DNA from: Kitagawia praeruptora
Lineage: Eukaryota > Streptophyta > Magnoliopsida > Apiales > Apiaceae
NCBI GenBank assembly: GCA_037693485.1
Contig: CM075350.1
Span: 124,990,001-125,054,000 of the forward strand
Direction: 5' to 3'
DNA length: 64,000 nt
Part shown: positions 24,722 through 36,291 of the stretch, piece by piece
How positions within the stretch are numbered: the first letter of the stretch is position 1
Layout of the letters: each line of letters starts with the position of its first letter
Made by a program: the position numbers and the translations under genes
The notes under the pieces: generated by a model
The model's database searches: none
Told to the model about the DNA's origin: nothing
What the model saw: the letters and a program-made list of their open reading frames with translations, nothing else

Positions 24722-26266
24722 ATAGTCCTAGTAATTAAACTAGTTAATATCTGAGGGTTGCTCTTTAATAATTTATAAGTGATTATTGTGTTTATACATA
24801 TTTTTTTTTAAATCACTTGTATAATTATTTTATCAAATTACCCCCTTGCTTGTTAATTCTAAAATAATGTCATTTTCTGTGTTATATATCTCTACTTACT
24901 TCTTTTGAACTTGGAATAATTCATTTTGTTTAAAAATATTTTTCTCAAATTTTACAAGTAGTAAATTTGTGAGAAATCTATTTTTATTGAAAATGTTATT
25001 ATTTTAAAGTCACTTTGAATTTTTGTATTGATTTAATAAGTCATATTTTCTCTTTAAATGATTTTCTATAAGAAAGTTATTTTATTAGAAAATATATATA
25101 GATTTATTAAGTCACTGCAAATATTTATGTAAATTATTAATATGTTGCTTTAATTAATAATTTGTAGTGTTTGTCATTCTGTTATTACTATTTTATTTCC
25201 GCTAAAAGGACACTTTATTGTCTTTTCAGTATTTTCTGTAAATTATTAATCAGTGTGTAAATTAATTTTAAATGATTCTGTTTTGTGTACATGGTCTGTA
25301 GATTCACTCTGTTAATATTCAGTTTTGAATTATTATTACTCTAAAGTCATAATCAGTTAATTCATTATTACTTTCGATGAGTAATAATAGTGTTAAACTG
25401 GGAGTAATAATCAGTTTGTCCTAGAGTAATAACAAGTAGTGACTAGAGTAATAATCGATTTATATCATTACTACTCTCGCTATTACTTTTTTAATTAGGT
25501 GTAATATTAGTCCGAGTGATATTCAGTATGTTTCATTATTACTGACGTTATTACTCTCCCTATTCCATTATTACTCTCCTTATTATTACTCTTGCAGATA
25601 TGACTCACTGGTTTAGTCATATTGGTGTGTAATAATAGTTATTCTCCTGATTTTCTTAGAGTAATAATCAAGTAGTAGTCCAAGTAATATTCATTATTAT
25701 TTTCATTATTACTCTTAATTTTCTAATATTACTCTCATTATTACTCATTCTTACAAGAGTAATAGCATGTCAAATATTACTTAACATGTTTTGTCTTCAC
25801 AGAGTAATATCCACACAAAACATAACTCACGAGTAGTAAGACTCTGAGTACTGATACAAGCGATACATACATATACATACACAGTCAAGTCGAATTGCTA
25901 CCGGATTTTTCCCAGGAAATCGCTAATCTAAGATCACAGTTGTCTTGTTTGCGTGATTAGCTCTCTATTCATCCCAAAATCAAAGAACTTTGAACATTTT
26001 TCTCACCGTTTTTATTCAAAACCGTTGTTCACAAGATCTGAAAAATCGAGACTTTGGCTTTGATTTTCTAAAATCTAAAAAAAAGTACAGTGCTTGTGTG
26101 TGTATAAGGATCAATCTCTGATTTTTCCAGAATTTTTGAACAACTCTTGATTAATTCGAATTTTTGGTGATTTTTAATTAATTTTGAAAATCCGAAAAAT
26201 TCTTAATTAAGCCTGGTTAATTTTTAAAAAATCTGAGATTTTAAAGGGTTCTAAATTGTGATAAAC
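24722..26266 (+). other. Spacer between pol and the third ORF, with a dense AGAGTAATA-type motif cluster
   Basis: No coding region. From about 25330 to 25850 the words AGTAAT or ATTACT occur about 20 times in both orientations, often as AGAGTAATA or TATTACTCT. The same motif forms the repeats in the LTRs (around 10380-10540 and 30840-30990). The rest is AT-rich. The last part (25900-26266) is the probable leader of the third ORF. Confidence 0.65.
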
Positions 26267-29200
26267 ATGGCTGATGTTTATAATAATTTTGAACTAGTTA
26301 AGCATAATTTGGTTGGTTATTTTGATCCCAAAAAATGTCCAGTTCAACGATTTAAGCCCTGGATCACCTTTTTGAATGAGCATTCTATATGTCGCACTGC
26401 TTTGACTGCTGACGTTCCCTTAAAATTTGGTCCACTTAAAGAGATGTGTTCCACTGCTGTTATTGCTGAGGATGGAAGATCCTTTACTTTTGTGTTTAAT
26501 GAAAATTCATACACAGTGAACGAATCAACTGTCATTGCTGCCTTAGATCTTCCAGCTGATAACTTTGTGGACTCACCTTCGAAAGATGACTTGACACATT
26601 TCTTCACGAGCATTAATTATCAAGAGGAGGTGGTAGATCTAAAGAAGATTAATAAGAAATTTTTGATTCAAGAATGGAATATCTTCTTTGACACTGTTGC
26701 GAAAGTGTTTGCCAACTCCACCAAGGGCAACTTTAATGTTATAACGACTATGTTACAAAATATTGGTTTTGCGATTGCCAACAATCGTAGAATTAATATT
26801 GGTAATATAATTCTGAATGTACTCATAATTCGTATAGCCAAGGCCATAAAAGATTTTGATGCAGGTGAAAAGGTTTCATGTTTTTATCCTAGGTTCTTGA
26901 CTTTGATCTTTAACCATCTAATCTCTGATGCAGACCGAGTTCAATATAATAACGATCGAGTTCAAGTGTCTGGTAAACCAACAACGTTACTTTATACCAG
27001 GTTAGACACATCACTTGTCTTCCAGAACATCCCAGTGGTCATAACACCACATATGGCTAACTTCATAGACTTGCCAAATGTTATTCCTGCAATTGATGTT
27101 GTACAACCTGAACAACCTGTACTTGATGTTGCATTGTACCAACCTGAACAAGTTCCTGAGCACATTGTACCAGCAGTTGAACAAGCAGCACCTGATCTTG
27201 AGCTAGCTGCTCCTGAACTTGCTATTCTTCCTGAGCAAGTAAGTCAATACCAAATGGTTCAACACACTACAACTGGAACTTCTACGGCATCTGCTGACCA
27301 GGTATTGTCTTCTGATCCTTTAACTACTTCTACTGTGAAATCTACTTCTGGAACCCAAGTGGTTGTTAGGGCTGACCAGGGGATTGTAGCACCACAATCT
27401 CTAACCCAGATCAAAGAGCCAAACACTGAGTCAAAACAATTCTACCATTACAAAAGAAAATTGCAGCCTAAAAGAACTAAAAGAAGTAGTGATGAAGTGA
27501 GTGAACCCACAGCTCTGCCTCTACTAAAGAAGAGTAGAAATGAACCTGAGGCAACTATAAGCCCATCCATTTCCTCCCAACAGGATTTGGACATTGAAAT
27601 GGCCGATAAACTGTTACTGGTTTCATCCTCCCAACAGGGTGAAACTTTTGAAATTCGCCATAGGGCCATGGCACCTTGTACAGAGTCAAGCACACCCTTA
27701 TTACTCACAATGAGGGAAAATATAACCTTAGAATCTGATGTTGCTAGGGACACTGAGCAAGGAGTGCACAATAGGTTTGTTACTGAAACAGTGCCTGCCA
27801 TAGTTACGGCAGAGGAGCCTTCACAGGCTTACGAGGGAAATCTTGATTCTGAGCCACTTATAATAGAATCATCATCTCCCCTCTCAGGTGGAACATACCT
27901 GGATCCCTTAAGGGAGTTTCCACTCGCAGTTTCGACTGGAGAAAGTGGAAGGCAACTCGGTCTTTCTGTCATTGAAGCAATTCAGACATCAATTCCTAAT
28001 GAGATGACAGAACTGACTGGGGATAGGGATTCGCGAACTCCCATTGCACCACCACTGACCTCCCAAGAGGAGGCTAGGGTGATTTCAACTACAGGTACAC
28101 CTTCTGGAGCTATGGAGATTGTGAGGAGTGATGTGAGGATCACCACTAAACTGAGTGAAACACATGCACGTCAGATGAGTGAAACTCAGAGTGATATTCA
28201 GGTGAGTGCACACACTGACACATGCACTCATTCATTGGAAGAAAAGATTAAAGCTCTAGAAAAAGAACTTGAGGCAAGTAAAGCTGAAGCAAAATTACTT
28301 CGAGAACAAGTGGGTGAACGGTCTTCTTCATCTACCTCTGTCAAAAATCAGCTTGCTGCGATAAAGAATGATATTACCAACATGAAGACAACATTCACAA
28401 ACAAGTTCAACACTCTCGAATTATCTTATGAACAGGCACTTGATGATGCTGGAGAAGTTACTGTTACTCAAGATAAACTCATTTCTGTAATCTCCGACAA
28501 AGTTGAAACTCTTCAAACAACATTAATTAAGAGTCAATTGTCTATTGAACACCGTCTTGATGTGATTGAAAGGCAGAATGCACAACAAGGTAAAGGGATC
28601 AAACATTTGTTCAACATGATTAGCAGAACTCACACACCCACAACAGAAGAAAGGGAATTCTTTGAAGGAAAAGGTGGAGATCGTGATGAGCGAGACCCTA
28701 GAGATGGTGCATTTCACACTTCGGTAGAGGATTCCTCAACTAAGGGGGAGAAGTCAAGAGAGGGAGCTAGTAAAGAAGACCCTGAAAAAGATAAATCTCA
28801 AGGTGAACAAGGGAGAGATAGGGGGAAGAAGATAGCAGATTCTCAGAAAAGTGGTGAAGACACAGAAGACACGGAAGGGTATTACTACACAGGTGAACCA
28901 GACAACTTTGATGTTTTTGCTAATTTAAAGTTCTCTGATGTGGGTGAAAAAAATACCAGATTTTAGCAGCTGGGAAGATGAAGTGCCAGTTGACCCTGAA
29001 TATGAAGCTGAGCAAGCAAAACTAGATTTTGAAGCTGAATTAGAAATTGAAAGGCAAGAAGCAAATCTCAAATTGCGAGATGTAAAGCTTCAGAAAACAC
29101 TAGATATGCTTGCACACAAAGAAAGACTTCAAAAAGAGGAAGCAGAAGCAAGGCAACGGGAACATGCACTTAAAGTTCAAGAAAGGAAGTTATACGTCAA

Positions 29201-29951
29201 GTTTAAGAGTGGTGAGAAATGGGAACGTGCTCAACGAATAATAGACTCACATCAATCTCTTGATAATGATGATTGTCGACTTCTTTCTATCTTTAAAAGA
29301 CTCAAAGAGCTTAATCCAACACACGAGATGTACATGAGAGCCCTAAGAACAGAAGTTGTGAGAATAACAACTGCAGGTGAAACGAAAACAGATGAGTTCT
29401 TAATATTTGTTGATTATCATGAGTTTGGAACACAAAGAGTTTCAATTCAGTTCTTCTATGACAAATCATTGACAGAAATCTGGGTTCTTAGGCCAAAGGT
29501 AAGAACTTCTTCTGAGTTGGGTGTACTACTTCATGAAAAATTCAAAGAGTTTGCTGAAAGAGCTGGTCCAGAAATAGTTAAATTGCCTAGACAATTGAAA
29601 TTCCTTAAAGGTGAGGTGCTTCATACAATCAATCTTGAGAATGAGGAATTGTTCACACACTCTGCCAGGCATTTGGTCTATATTGAATATGTTCTGAGAA
29701 ATCAAGGATTTTCTACTAAAGAGAAGTTAGAAATTGCTGATCGCATTAAATCCTATGCAGAGGTCAAATTTCTTAAGGATTATGAGAAGTTCAAAGGTCA
29801 ATTGAGAAAGGCACTTGGAATTCCACTGGTTCGTTCTACAGGATTCTCATCAAGAAAAGAGTTGCTAGTTGATGCAGAATTGCACAAAAATCTGCCAGAA
29901 ATGGATGAACCAGAAGAAGGAGAAATAAGGAAGGAAGACAGTCAGAAATGA
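26267..29951 (+). pseudogene. Third ORF (env-like position) of the SIRE-like element, one frameshift
   Basis: The ATG at 26267 opens about 900 codons. Around 28945-28955 the frame shifts by one at an A-run (GAAAAAAATACC) and continues to 29951, about 1230 residues in all. The N-terminal ~270 residues look globular. The middle (about 280-650) is low-complexity, rich in Pro, Glu, Ser and Thr. There are two coiled coils, EKIKALEKELEASKAEAKLL at about 28240-28300 and a Glu/Lys-rich one at about 29000-29190, and a C-terminal globular domain from about 29260. I see no signal peptide or transmembrane segment, so the label envelope-like rests on position only. Extra ORFs of this kind are typical of the SIRE/Maximus lineage. 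Confidence 0.75.
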
Positions 29952-30189
29952 AGAACAGCTCTACATGTAATATCTTTAGAGTTAGATAGATCAAGATAGG
30001 ATAATGTTTAATATGATCAGGCTAGAGGATCATCTATCTTGTATTTATCTTTATGTTTGAATCTGGAAATTGTTATAAATACCAGAACTTTTTCATTATT
30101 TACTTTGCAATTACAGTTTTATCATTTACTAGTTTAAGTTGAGTTAGTTGAGTTATCCTCTAGGAATTTGCTTGTTAGTTTATAACAAA

Positions 30190-30204
30190 CAAATAGGGGG
30201 AGAT
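30190..30204 (+). other. Polypurine tract of the SIRE-like element
   Basis: CAAATAGGGGGAGAT immediately precedes the TG of the 3' LTR. The identical tract precedes the other LTR at 9725-9738. Confidence 0.85.
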
Positions 30205-31570
30205 TGAAAGGCATATGACTCAGCCTATTTGTAGTTCGAGGACTCAACTCAACTTAAATTAGATTGTAATAAGTAAATAATATTATCTGTCACAGGAATC
30301 TCAGAAGATGCTATCTGTCAGAAGAAACAAGTCTACAAGTCAATCTATAGTTTTGATATTTTACACTGGAATAAGTTCAGTCTACTGATCAAGCCTCAGT
30401 GTGGTATTCAAAGTCATGGATTTAATTCTGAAGGACAGAGATTTCTACAAGTGACAAGAGACAGTATCAGTACAGAATATTTGAAGAAAGTTGAGAGAAG
30501 AAATAGACCACAGCTTAAAGTCAAAATGAAGAAAAGAAATTGGAGTTAGTCGTTCATGAACCAGACCGTGCATCGAGCGTCAACAACTATTCAATGGAAG
30601 TTCTTTATTATTCTCAGTGGTTTACAGAACAGATTTGGTTCTCAAAGGAGGTATAATAATTCTTTTTAATTAGTTGAATCAAGTAATTAATTTAATTAAT
30701 AAATTAATTCTCTCTGAATTAATTTATTCATTAAAGTAATTATTAGATTAATTAATCAGAATTATTATATATAAAAAAGAATTAAATTAAATGATTAGTT
30801 AAAATCATTTGATTTAACAAGGTTAGAAAATCTGTTCTATTATTACTCTCAAGAGTAATAACGGAGAGTAATAACAGTCTTATGCAGAGAGTCATATCAA
30901 GAGTAATAGTGGACTGTCATAATGGAGAGTCATATCAAGAGTAATAGTGGACTGTCATAATGGAGAGTCATATCAAGAGTAATATTGATCTGTCATGACA
31001 GCTCCTCAGGTGTCATAATGAACTGTCATAATGGCTTAAGTTGAGTGTCATAATGGAGAGTCATAATGGATCAAAAGATGACACAGGAGGCAGAAGATAT
31101 TATCTTGATTGATTATAAAAGAAGGCAGTGACACAGAAGACTTACACGGACAAGAAAAAGAAATACAGAAGCTCTCAAACTCTCTCATCTTTATATCACC
31201 GACGAAACTTTTAATTTTCACAATAAATTCAGTTCAAGCCCCTTGTAATATTCTATCCGCTGGAACTTGTTTATTGATCACTCTTGTACTACTAGCGAAT
31301 TAAGTTTCCTAGTTCTTATCTCGATTTTTATTAACTAAATTAGAAAAGTTCATGTCGAATTTTCTAATTAGTTTTTATTAACGTGATAATACTCTGTACT
31401 GATTTTGTAACAACCATCAAGTTTAATATATCGTTTTATTTAACTTGAAATTTGTTTCAATTAATTCCGCACAAATTTGTCTAAACTAAATTTTATTTAA
31501 CGGACAAATTTCGATAAAAAGATATAGATTGTATTCAACCCCCCCTTCTACAATCTTAACGGACCTAACA
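30205..31570 (+). repeat. 3' LTR of the SIRE-like element
   Basis: 1366 bp, TGAAAGG to CCTAACA. It differs from 9739-11115 by about a dozen substitutions, a ~14-bp deletion in the 38-bp repeat zone and single-base indels. Tat sequence resumes at 31571. A short frame at 31109-31303 is not a gene. Confidence 0.92.
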
Positions 31571-32232
31571 AATGATGTGTACGGAGTTCACTGTGTGTAG
31601 CAATCATACGCATAATCACCAAAAAATTGCATACAGGCAGGTTAAGAAATTCAGAAGTATACCTGGATAAAGTCGAAAGGAAGAGTGTAAAAACGCTGTA
31701 GCCTTCGCCTGAAGCCTCGTCGGGAAAATCTCGAAAACCTTTGCGTTCTCGGAAGAGAATATGGTGAGTGGTAAAAAGAAAAGTGAAAGGTTAATAATAT
31801 AGATATATAAGAAAAGAAGAAAAGAGGCGTGATCCCCTTGATTAATGAATGTGGCACAGAAAACGAGATGGAGTGGGAAACGTCCTCTGCTTGGGAAATG
31901 GCTGATTTTTTGCATTTATCTGTGTAAAAACGGTAGAGTCCTAGCCTATTTTTCCCTCCTCAATAGTTATCATTTTATTTCCAGAGAATTAAAATGATTA
32001 ATCTATCCTTAAACGAGTAAAAATACGAGGCTTCCGCTTTTATTCTGATTCGAGCTTCTGTAGCACAATTACGAGAGCTACTAATTATAAACATCAGAAT
32101 TAGCCCCAACTTTATGATTAAGAGTTTTCAGTATTGACATGTGGTGTTGATTTGGCAAGATAGCAAAAAGATGAATTTTCTTAGCAACCGGCACCCCGTG
32201 GATAATAAGGTTCCCCTTGCACACAGTACTTC
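31571..32232 (+). other. Tat 3' internal region right of the copia insertion
   Basis: About 660 bp between the copia LTR and the Tat polypurine tract. On the minus strand a 99-codon frame (31915-31616) is hydrophobic, but it matches nothing known and has no flanking splice logic I can defend. It may contain the promoter or 5' UTR of the antisense gene, which in the uninterrupted element would lie next to it. Confidence 0.5.
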
Positions 32233-32250
32233 AAGGAACCGGGGGGTAGT
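32233..32250 (+). other. Polypurine tract of the Tat element
   Basis: AAGGAACCGGGGGGTAGT lies directly before the LTR start TGTTGTGACC. Confidence 0.8.
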
Positions 32251-33201
32251 TGTTGTGACCAAAATCTTGCATGGGTTAGATTTAGGCCCACTAGAGGATT
32301 AGGGTCTAGATCCATGAAGGAAACGAGTAATCTGTCAGGTTTCCGGAGGCCCATGGTAGTCCTAGGGGTTACCATATACATTGCGACACGGGAACGTACA
32401 ACTAAGGGTCTCAAGGTACCCCCTTGAGGATAACCTATAATTATTATCAGCCATCCAGTAGAGCTTCCAGAGTAGCTTCCATGATAGGGGTTACCGGAAT
32501 GGGTACCGGAGCCAGGCTACCAGACGGTACCCCCAGCTTCCGCCGGAAGCCTGATTAAGCTGCCAATACGGATAAGGCACGCCTCCTATTTTTTAGGAAC
32601 ACGTCTATATCACCTAAAAACACTCTAAAATAGATATATTTTCAGTTACTTGAGGATATATGTCATATATACTTGATAAATGATACAAAATCATGATAAA
32701 TACAAGAGATAATCATTCTATGTTACCTAAACTGCTTGGTAACCTGATTATACACATTATACTCGATTATTATCAGAAATAACAGTCATTATCCCACTAG
32801 AGAGAGGATAACTCATCATAAACAAACGATCATATCCTTCAAGAACTACATTCGGGCTTGATCCACTATAAATAGTGGTATGTAGGCAGTTTACGGGATC
32901 TTCTTCGACACTTACACTCCTTAGGTAGCTAGAGCACGTGCACTCTTGTGTGACACAGTCAAATTAGGGTTCTTGGCTGGCCAACATTTGGTCCTTGAGC
33001 TCTCATCCCGTAGATTCAGTCCGATCCTTCCGAGGAACCACATCCCGTGTTCTTCGGTAACCCTAGTCGTGAGCCTTCCCGGGCGGCTAGCTATTGATCT
33101 TCAACCACGAGCCTTTCTGGGTGATTGGACGATTCCTTGTTTATTGGCGCTATTCCAGCACGAGGCCTCGTAATCTGTTGTGCTAAATTCCTCCCACAAC
33201 A
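32251..33201 (+). repeat. 3' LTR of the Tat element
   Basis: 951 bp with inverted termini TGTTGTG and CACAACA. The core promoter CTATAAATAG (32866-32875) sits inside a short palindrome, CCACTATAAATAGTGG. The right flank begins GCGCC, the candidate TSD; its left partner is outside the window. No second copy is present, so age cannot be estimated here. Confidence 0.85.
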
Positions 33202-34524
33202 GCGCCCAAATAATGTCAGAAACAGCAAAGGGAGCGCTGACAGCGCTTATAGCAGCGCAGGCTGCGCTTGAACAGTGTTCTGGACAGAGAAAACAGCGCT
33301 GGCTGCACTCCATGCAGCGCTGGCTGCGCTCCATGCAGCGCTGGCTGCGCTCCATGCAGCGCTGGCTGCGCTTGACCGGCCAAAAATTGGTGAAAAATGT
33401 CAATTTTACCCCTATTCGAATTTTAGTTGTATTTTTTGTACCCAAACCTATTTCTAATTGTATTCTAGGTTGTTTTTCTTGCTGGGCAAGATATCTAGGC
33501 CTATAAAAACACATCTTAGCCTTGTAAATTGAGTAGTTTTTATTATTGTATCATAGCTTAGATCTGCAAGGGAGAAAAGGAGAGAAGGATTCAACGCTCG
33601 TGACAAGCAACAGATCTAGATCTACTTTATCTTTTGTGTTATTCTGGATTCTAGATTTGTTTTCTCAACTCTTCGTTTTAATAATATTATTTTTTCTTTC
33701 TTTCATATCCTGTTTATTATCATGTTTTCATCAAATCCCATGACGATGAACGGTTCAATTATGAGCTAATCGTTGTCATGGGATTCTAACGGATTTAATT
33801 ATGGAACTTAGTATCTTGATGCTTTAAAGATCTGTGTGTGGTGAATAATTGATATCCTCGTATGGTTAATCTTAATGCTTTTAGATGTGTAGCTAACATC
33901 TAAATTGAATTGTTAATCTCTTGTGAAGTGAAAGTGGATTTTGAGATTTAGAACTTGCCATGCTAGCATAGGTTCATAATTGTTTATCAATATGATTCGT
34001 GGTGTGAGATGAAAATACTTATACTGCCCTGTGTGATCTTAATGGATAACTTGTTCTTCAACCGTTATGTTTTCAGATTCTATAGACATATAGGGTCTAA
34101 ACATAATTGGTGTCTATTCATCTTCTATCTCTTTTGTGGATGTACGTTTAGTTTGGTATGCGTATGCTGACAGGTAGCGTATACTTGTTTCGTGTTATCC
34201 GATCAGATATCAAAATCATTGTGCATAGTGATTAAAGGCGTCAGATCTAAGGGAAGTATTTAATGAAGTTAGGATCTCATGTTTATTCTCATATAAGTAA
34301 TTCGATTTAATTCTCTTTAGCTAATTAATTCTTAGTTTAATATTTTGCATCTTAGTATAATTTATATAATCAAACCCAATTTGTTACTTTTCTTAGCAGT
34401 GAATTAAAACCATACATTGTTGCATAGGCATATTTACTGAATAGAACCATAACCAGATCTCTGCGGAACGAACTTAATTTATATTACTTGTGACTACGTG
34501 CGCTTGCGTAATTTTGTGCTAACA
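33202..34524 (+). repeat. Probable LTR or LTR fragment of another gypsy-type element
   Basis: The stretch begins close to TGTCAGAAAC (33214), has a TATA box (CCTATAAAAAC, about 33500) and ends GCGCTTGCGTAATTTTGTGCTAACA, which resembles U5 ends of plant Ty3/gypsy LTRs. No TSD is visible for a solo LTR (AATAA on the left, ACACG on the right). It may instead be the remainder of an LTR into which the Tat element inserted. No coding region is supported. Confidence 0.4.
33294..33373. repeat. 21-bp GC-rich minisatellite built on palindromic AGCGCT
   Basis: Four copies of CAGCGCTGGCTGCGCTCCATG, starting at 33294, 33315, 33336 and 33357; the first has ACT for GCT. Further AGCGC words lie just upstream (33230-33265). 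Open frames across it encode only repeat peptides such as AALHAALAALHA and are not genes. Confidence 0.9.
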
Positions 34525-34934
34525 ACACGCAACTGTATTTTGGAGTGATATTTGGGGCCAAATTTTTGACCTGTGCTATTTGGGATCATTTATTTTCAAA
34601 TTATGATAAATGGGGCCAACACCCTATAAATTGATTAGTTAGTAGGATGAATTTTATCTGTAATTAAGTAAGGATGAATAAGTAAAATCAACATGTACCA
34701 TATCGATCAACCAAACATTTAATGTTTCAGATTTTATATAATAGTATAGATTTTGTTATTGACTAAAAATTTTTCCGCTACTTCATTTTAATTATCCTAT
34801 TTAATTTTTTTATGATCAATTTGACCATTCTATTTTAGTTATCCTATCTAATTTTTGTATGATCAATTTGATCCAATTTTGACTAAAAATTATGTATATT
34901 AAATGATTGAAGAAATTTTAACATATATATTGAG

Positions 34935-34935
<1 letters not shown>
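34525..34935. other. AT-rich non-coding sequence
   Basis: I see no gene, clear repeat termini or RNA here. Confidence 0.6.

Positions 34936-35017
<82 letters not shown>
34936..35017. repeat. (TA)n microsatellite
   Basis: An uninterrupted TA run of 82 bp that ends directly at the left terminus of the candidate MITE at 35020. Confidence 0.97.
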
Positions 35018-35019
<2 letters not shown>

Positions 35020-35021
<2 letters not shown>

Positions 35022-35390
35022 AGTTCTATGGAGACCGGAGACCAATATCAATTAAAATATTGCAAAAACTTATTTATTAAAAATTATGTTATATGAAAAT
35101 CACTATACCATCTATTTCATTGAAAATCATGAAGATCATATATGTTTTACATGCAAATCTCATTAAAAATCTTGAAAATCATGTATGTTCTGCAAACAAA
35201 ATATTGCAGAACGTATTGTTCTCCAAAACATGTTCTGCTTGCAAATCATATATGATTTTTAAGATTTTGAATGAAATAATAATGTTAATTGAACATTCTT
35301 TGCAAATATATATGTTTTGCAATGTTTTGAGTACATAATGTATATGGTCGCCACGGTCTCCACTCAACTGGTGGTCTTCATAGAACTTAT
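35020..35390. mobile_element. Candidate MITE next to a TA microsatellite
   Basis: The left end AAGTTCTATGGAGACC recurs inverted at the right end (GGTCTTCATAGAACTT). Inner copies GGAGACC and GGTCTCC add to the inverted ends. The interior repeats AATCATGTATGTT-like words. No coding content and no clear TSD. Confidence 0.5.
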
Positions 35391-35676
35391 TTTTTGAAGA
35401 AAACTAAGGTACTAATCCTAGTCATTAGATGTATTAAGATCAATGGCCCCGCCAGGGGCACCCACACACTAATCAAATACACCCTCACACACAGAATCAC
35501 ACCTAATCCCCTCCATTTTTAATTTGATTTTTCCCGTCAATCGGTGATATTTTTTTTAAATCTAATTTCATAACATTTTTCTTCATCTCCCAACGATTAG
35601 TTTGCATACCATATATGCTATATTTCGATTTAGTTTTCAAAGTTTTCCATTAAACGAGGTTTTCCCTAGATCCTTA

Positions 35677-35679
<3 letters not shown>

Positions 35680-35725
<46 letters not shown>
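35680..35725. repeat. (TA)n microsatellite, left border of MITE A
   Basis: A pure TA run of 46 bp. The 289 bp before it (35391-35679) show nothing recognisable. Confidence 0.97.
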
Positions 35726-35727
<2 letters not shown>

Positions 35728-36250
35728 CAAAATATCAAATAGAAACCAACTCTTAAATAGAAACTAGATACTAACACTAAATAAATTATATTTCATCCAT
35801 TCTAAGGTTCCAGCCAAGGGTACCTTCACAAAAAATGCTTAAAATAATTGGCTCTATCCAACAAAAATAAATAAATAAATAAATAATCATGCCGTGGAAA
35901 TGCGAAGCATTTAAGACAGTAAACGGATGAGTTAGGTAGTCATGAGGGCCGAAGGCTCTCGACACACCCGTCAATCGTCTATTGCCTTTACTATTGATTG
36001 CCATTCCTTACAACTTTAGAATGATAAAGGCGCGAAGCGCCGTACAAGAAGTTGCAAAACACCGTTAACCAGTGAAATCCACTGCCACGTCATCACGTGA
36101 ACATTGATTTTTTTTATTTTGTTGGATAGAACCAAGTATTTTAAACGTTTTTTGTATTGGGGTACCCCTAGTTTGGTCATTAGATTAGCCTGAAATGTTA
36201 GATTATGGTTTATTTTCTAGTTTCTATTTTAATTTGGTTTCTATTAGAGT

Positions 36251-36253
<3 letters not shown>
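35726..36253 (+). mobile_element. Fold-back MITE A between TA microsatellites
   Basis: About 528 bp with imperfect terminal inverted repeats of about 145 bp. ATAGAAACCAA and ATAGAAACTAG near the left end recur inverted at the right, and TTGGCTCTATCCAACAAAA on the left pairs with TTTTGTTGGATAGAACCAA on the right. The same family as MITE B, in opposite orientation. Confidence 0.8.

Positions 36254-36287
<34 letters not shown>
36254..36287. repeat. (TA)n microsatellite between MITEs A and B
   Basis: A pure TA run of 34 bp joining the two MITEs with no other sequence between. Confidence 0.97.

Positions 36288-36291
<4 letters not shown>

Larger units (their letters stand above)
8916..31570 (+). 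mobile_element. SIRE/Maximus-like Ty1/copia element in internal-LTR-internal-LTR configuration
   Basis: The order is: truncated 3' internal piece (8916-9738), LTR (9739-11115), primer-binding site, gag, protease, integrase, RT-RNase H (split by a younger copia element at 15368-23301), spacer, large third ORF, polypurine tract, LTR (30205-31570). The left piece is collinear with 29382-30204 (823 bp each, about four substitutions by eye). Sharing of one LTR by two units points to unequal or ectopic recombination, followed by loss of the left unit's 5' part. The two LTRs differ at roughly 12 sites plus small indels, about 1 percent. There is no TSD at the outer edges, as expected with a truncated left end. 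Confidence 0.85.
1..33201 (+). mobile_element. Tat-lineage Ty3/gypsy LTR retrotransposon, 5' part outside the window, interrupted by a copia element
   Basis: The element runs in from the left edge with the end of its protease, followed by RT, RNase H, a second RNase H, integrase, a tandem-repeat region and an antisense spliced gene. After the copia insertion (8916-31570) it resumes with about 680 bp of 3' region, a polypurine tract and a 3' LTR. Two RNase H domains and an antisense extra ORF downstream of pol are recognised traits of the plant Tat group (Retand, Grande and Ogre relatives). The 5' LTR, gag and left target-site duplication are outside the window. The bases right after the 3' LTR, GCGCC, would be the right TSD. 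The sense coding part is dead; the antisense gene is open. Confidence 0.85.

Noticed and set aside
30840..31000. CRISPR-like spacing of repeats in the copia LTR
   Set aside because: The 38-bp units are directly tandem with no spacers, and the genome is eukaryotic.
31616..31915. Hydrophobic minus-strand frame near the Tat 3' end, considered as an extra exon of the antisense gene
   Set aside because: No splice sites that would join it to the 8467 exon, and no family resemblance.
33180..33514. Overlapping frames on both strands rich in Ala-Leu-His or Gln-Arg-Trp
   Set aside because: Created by a 21-bp minisatellite with no stops. No start context or family resemblance.
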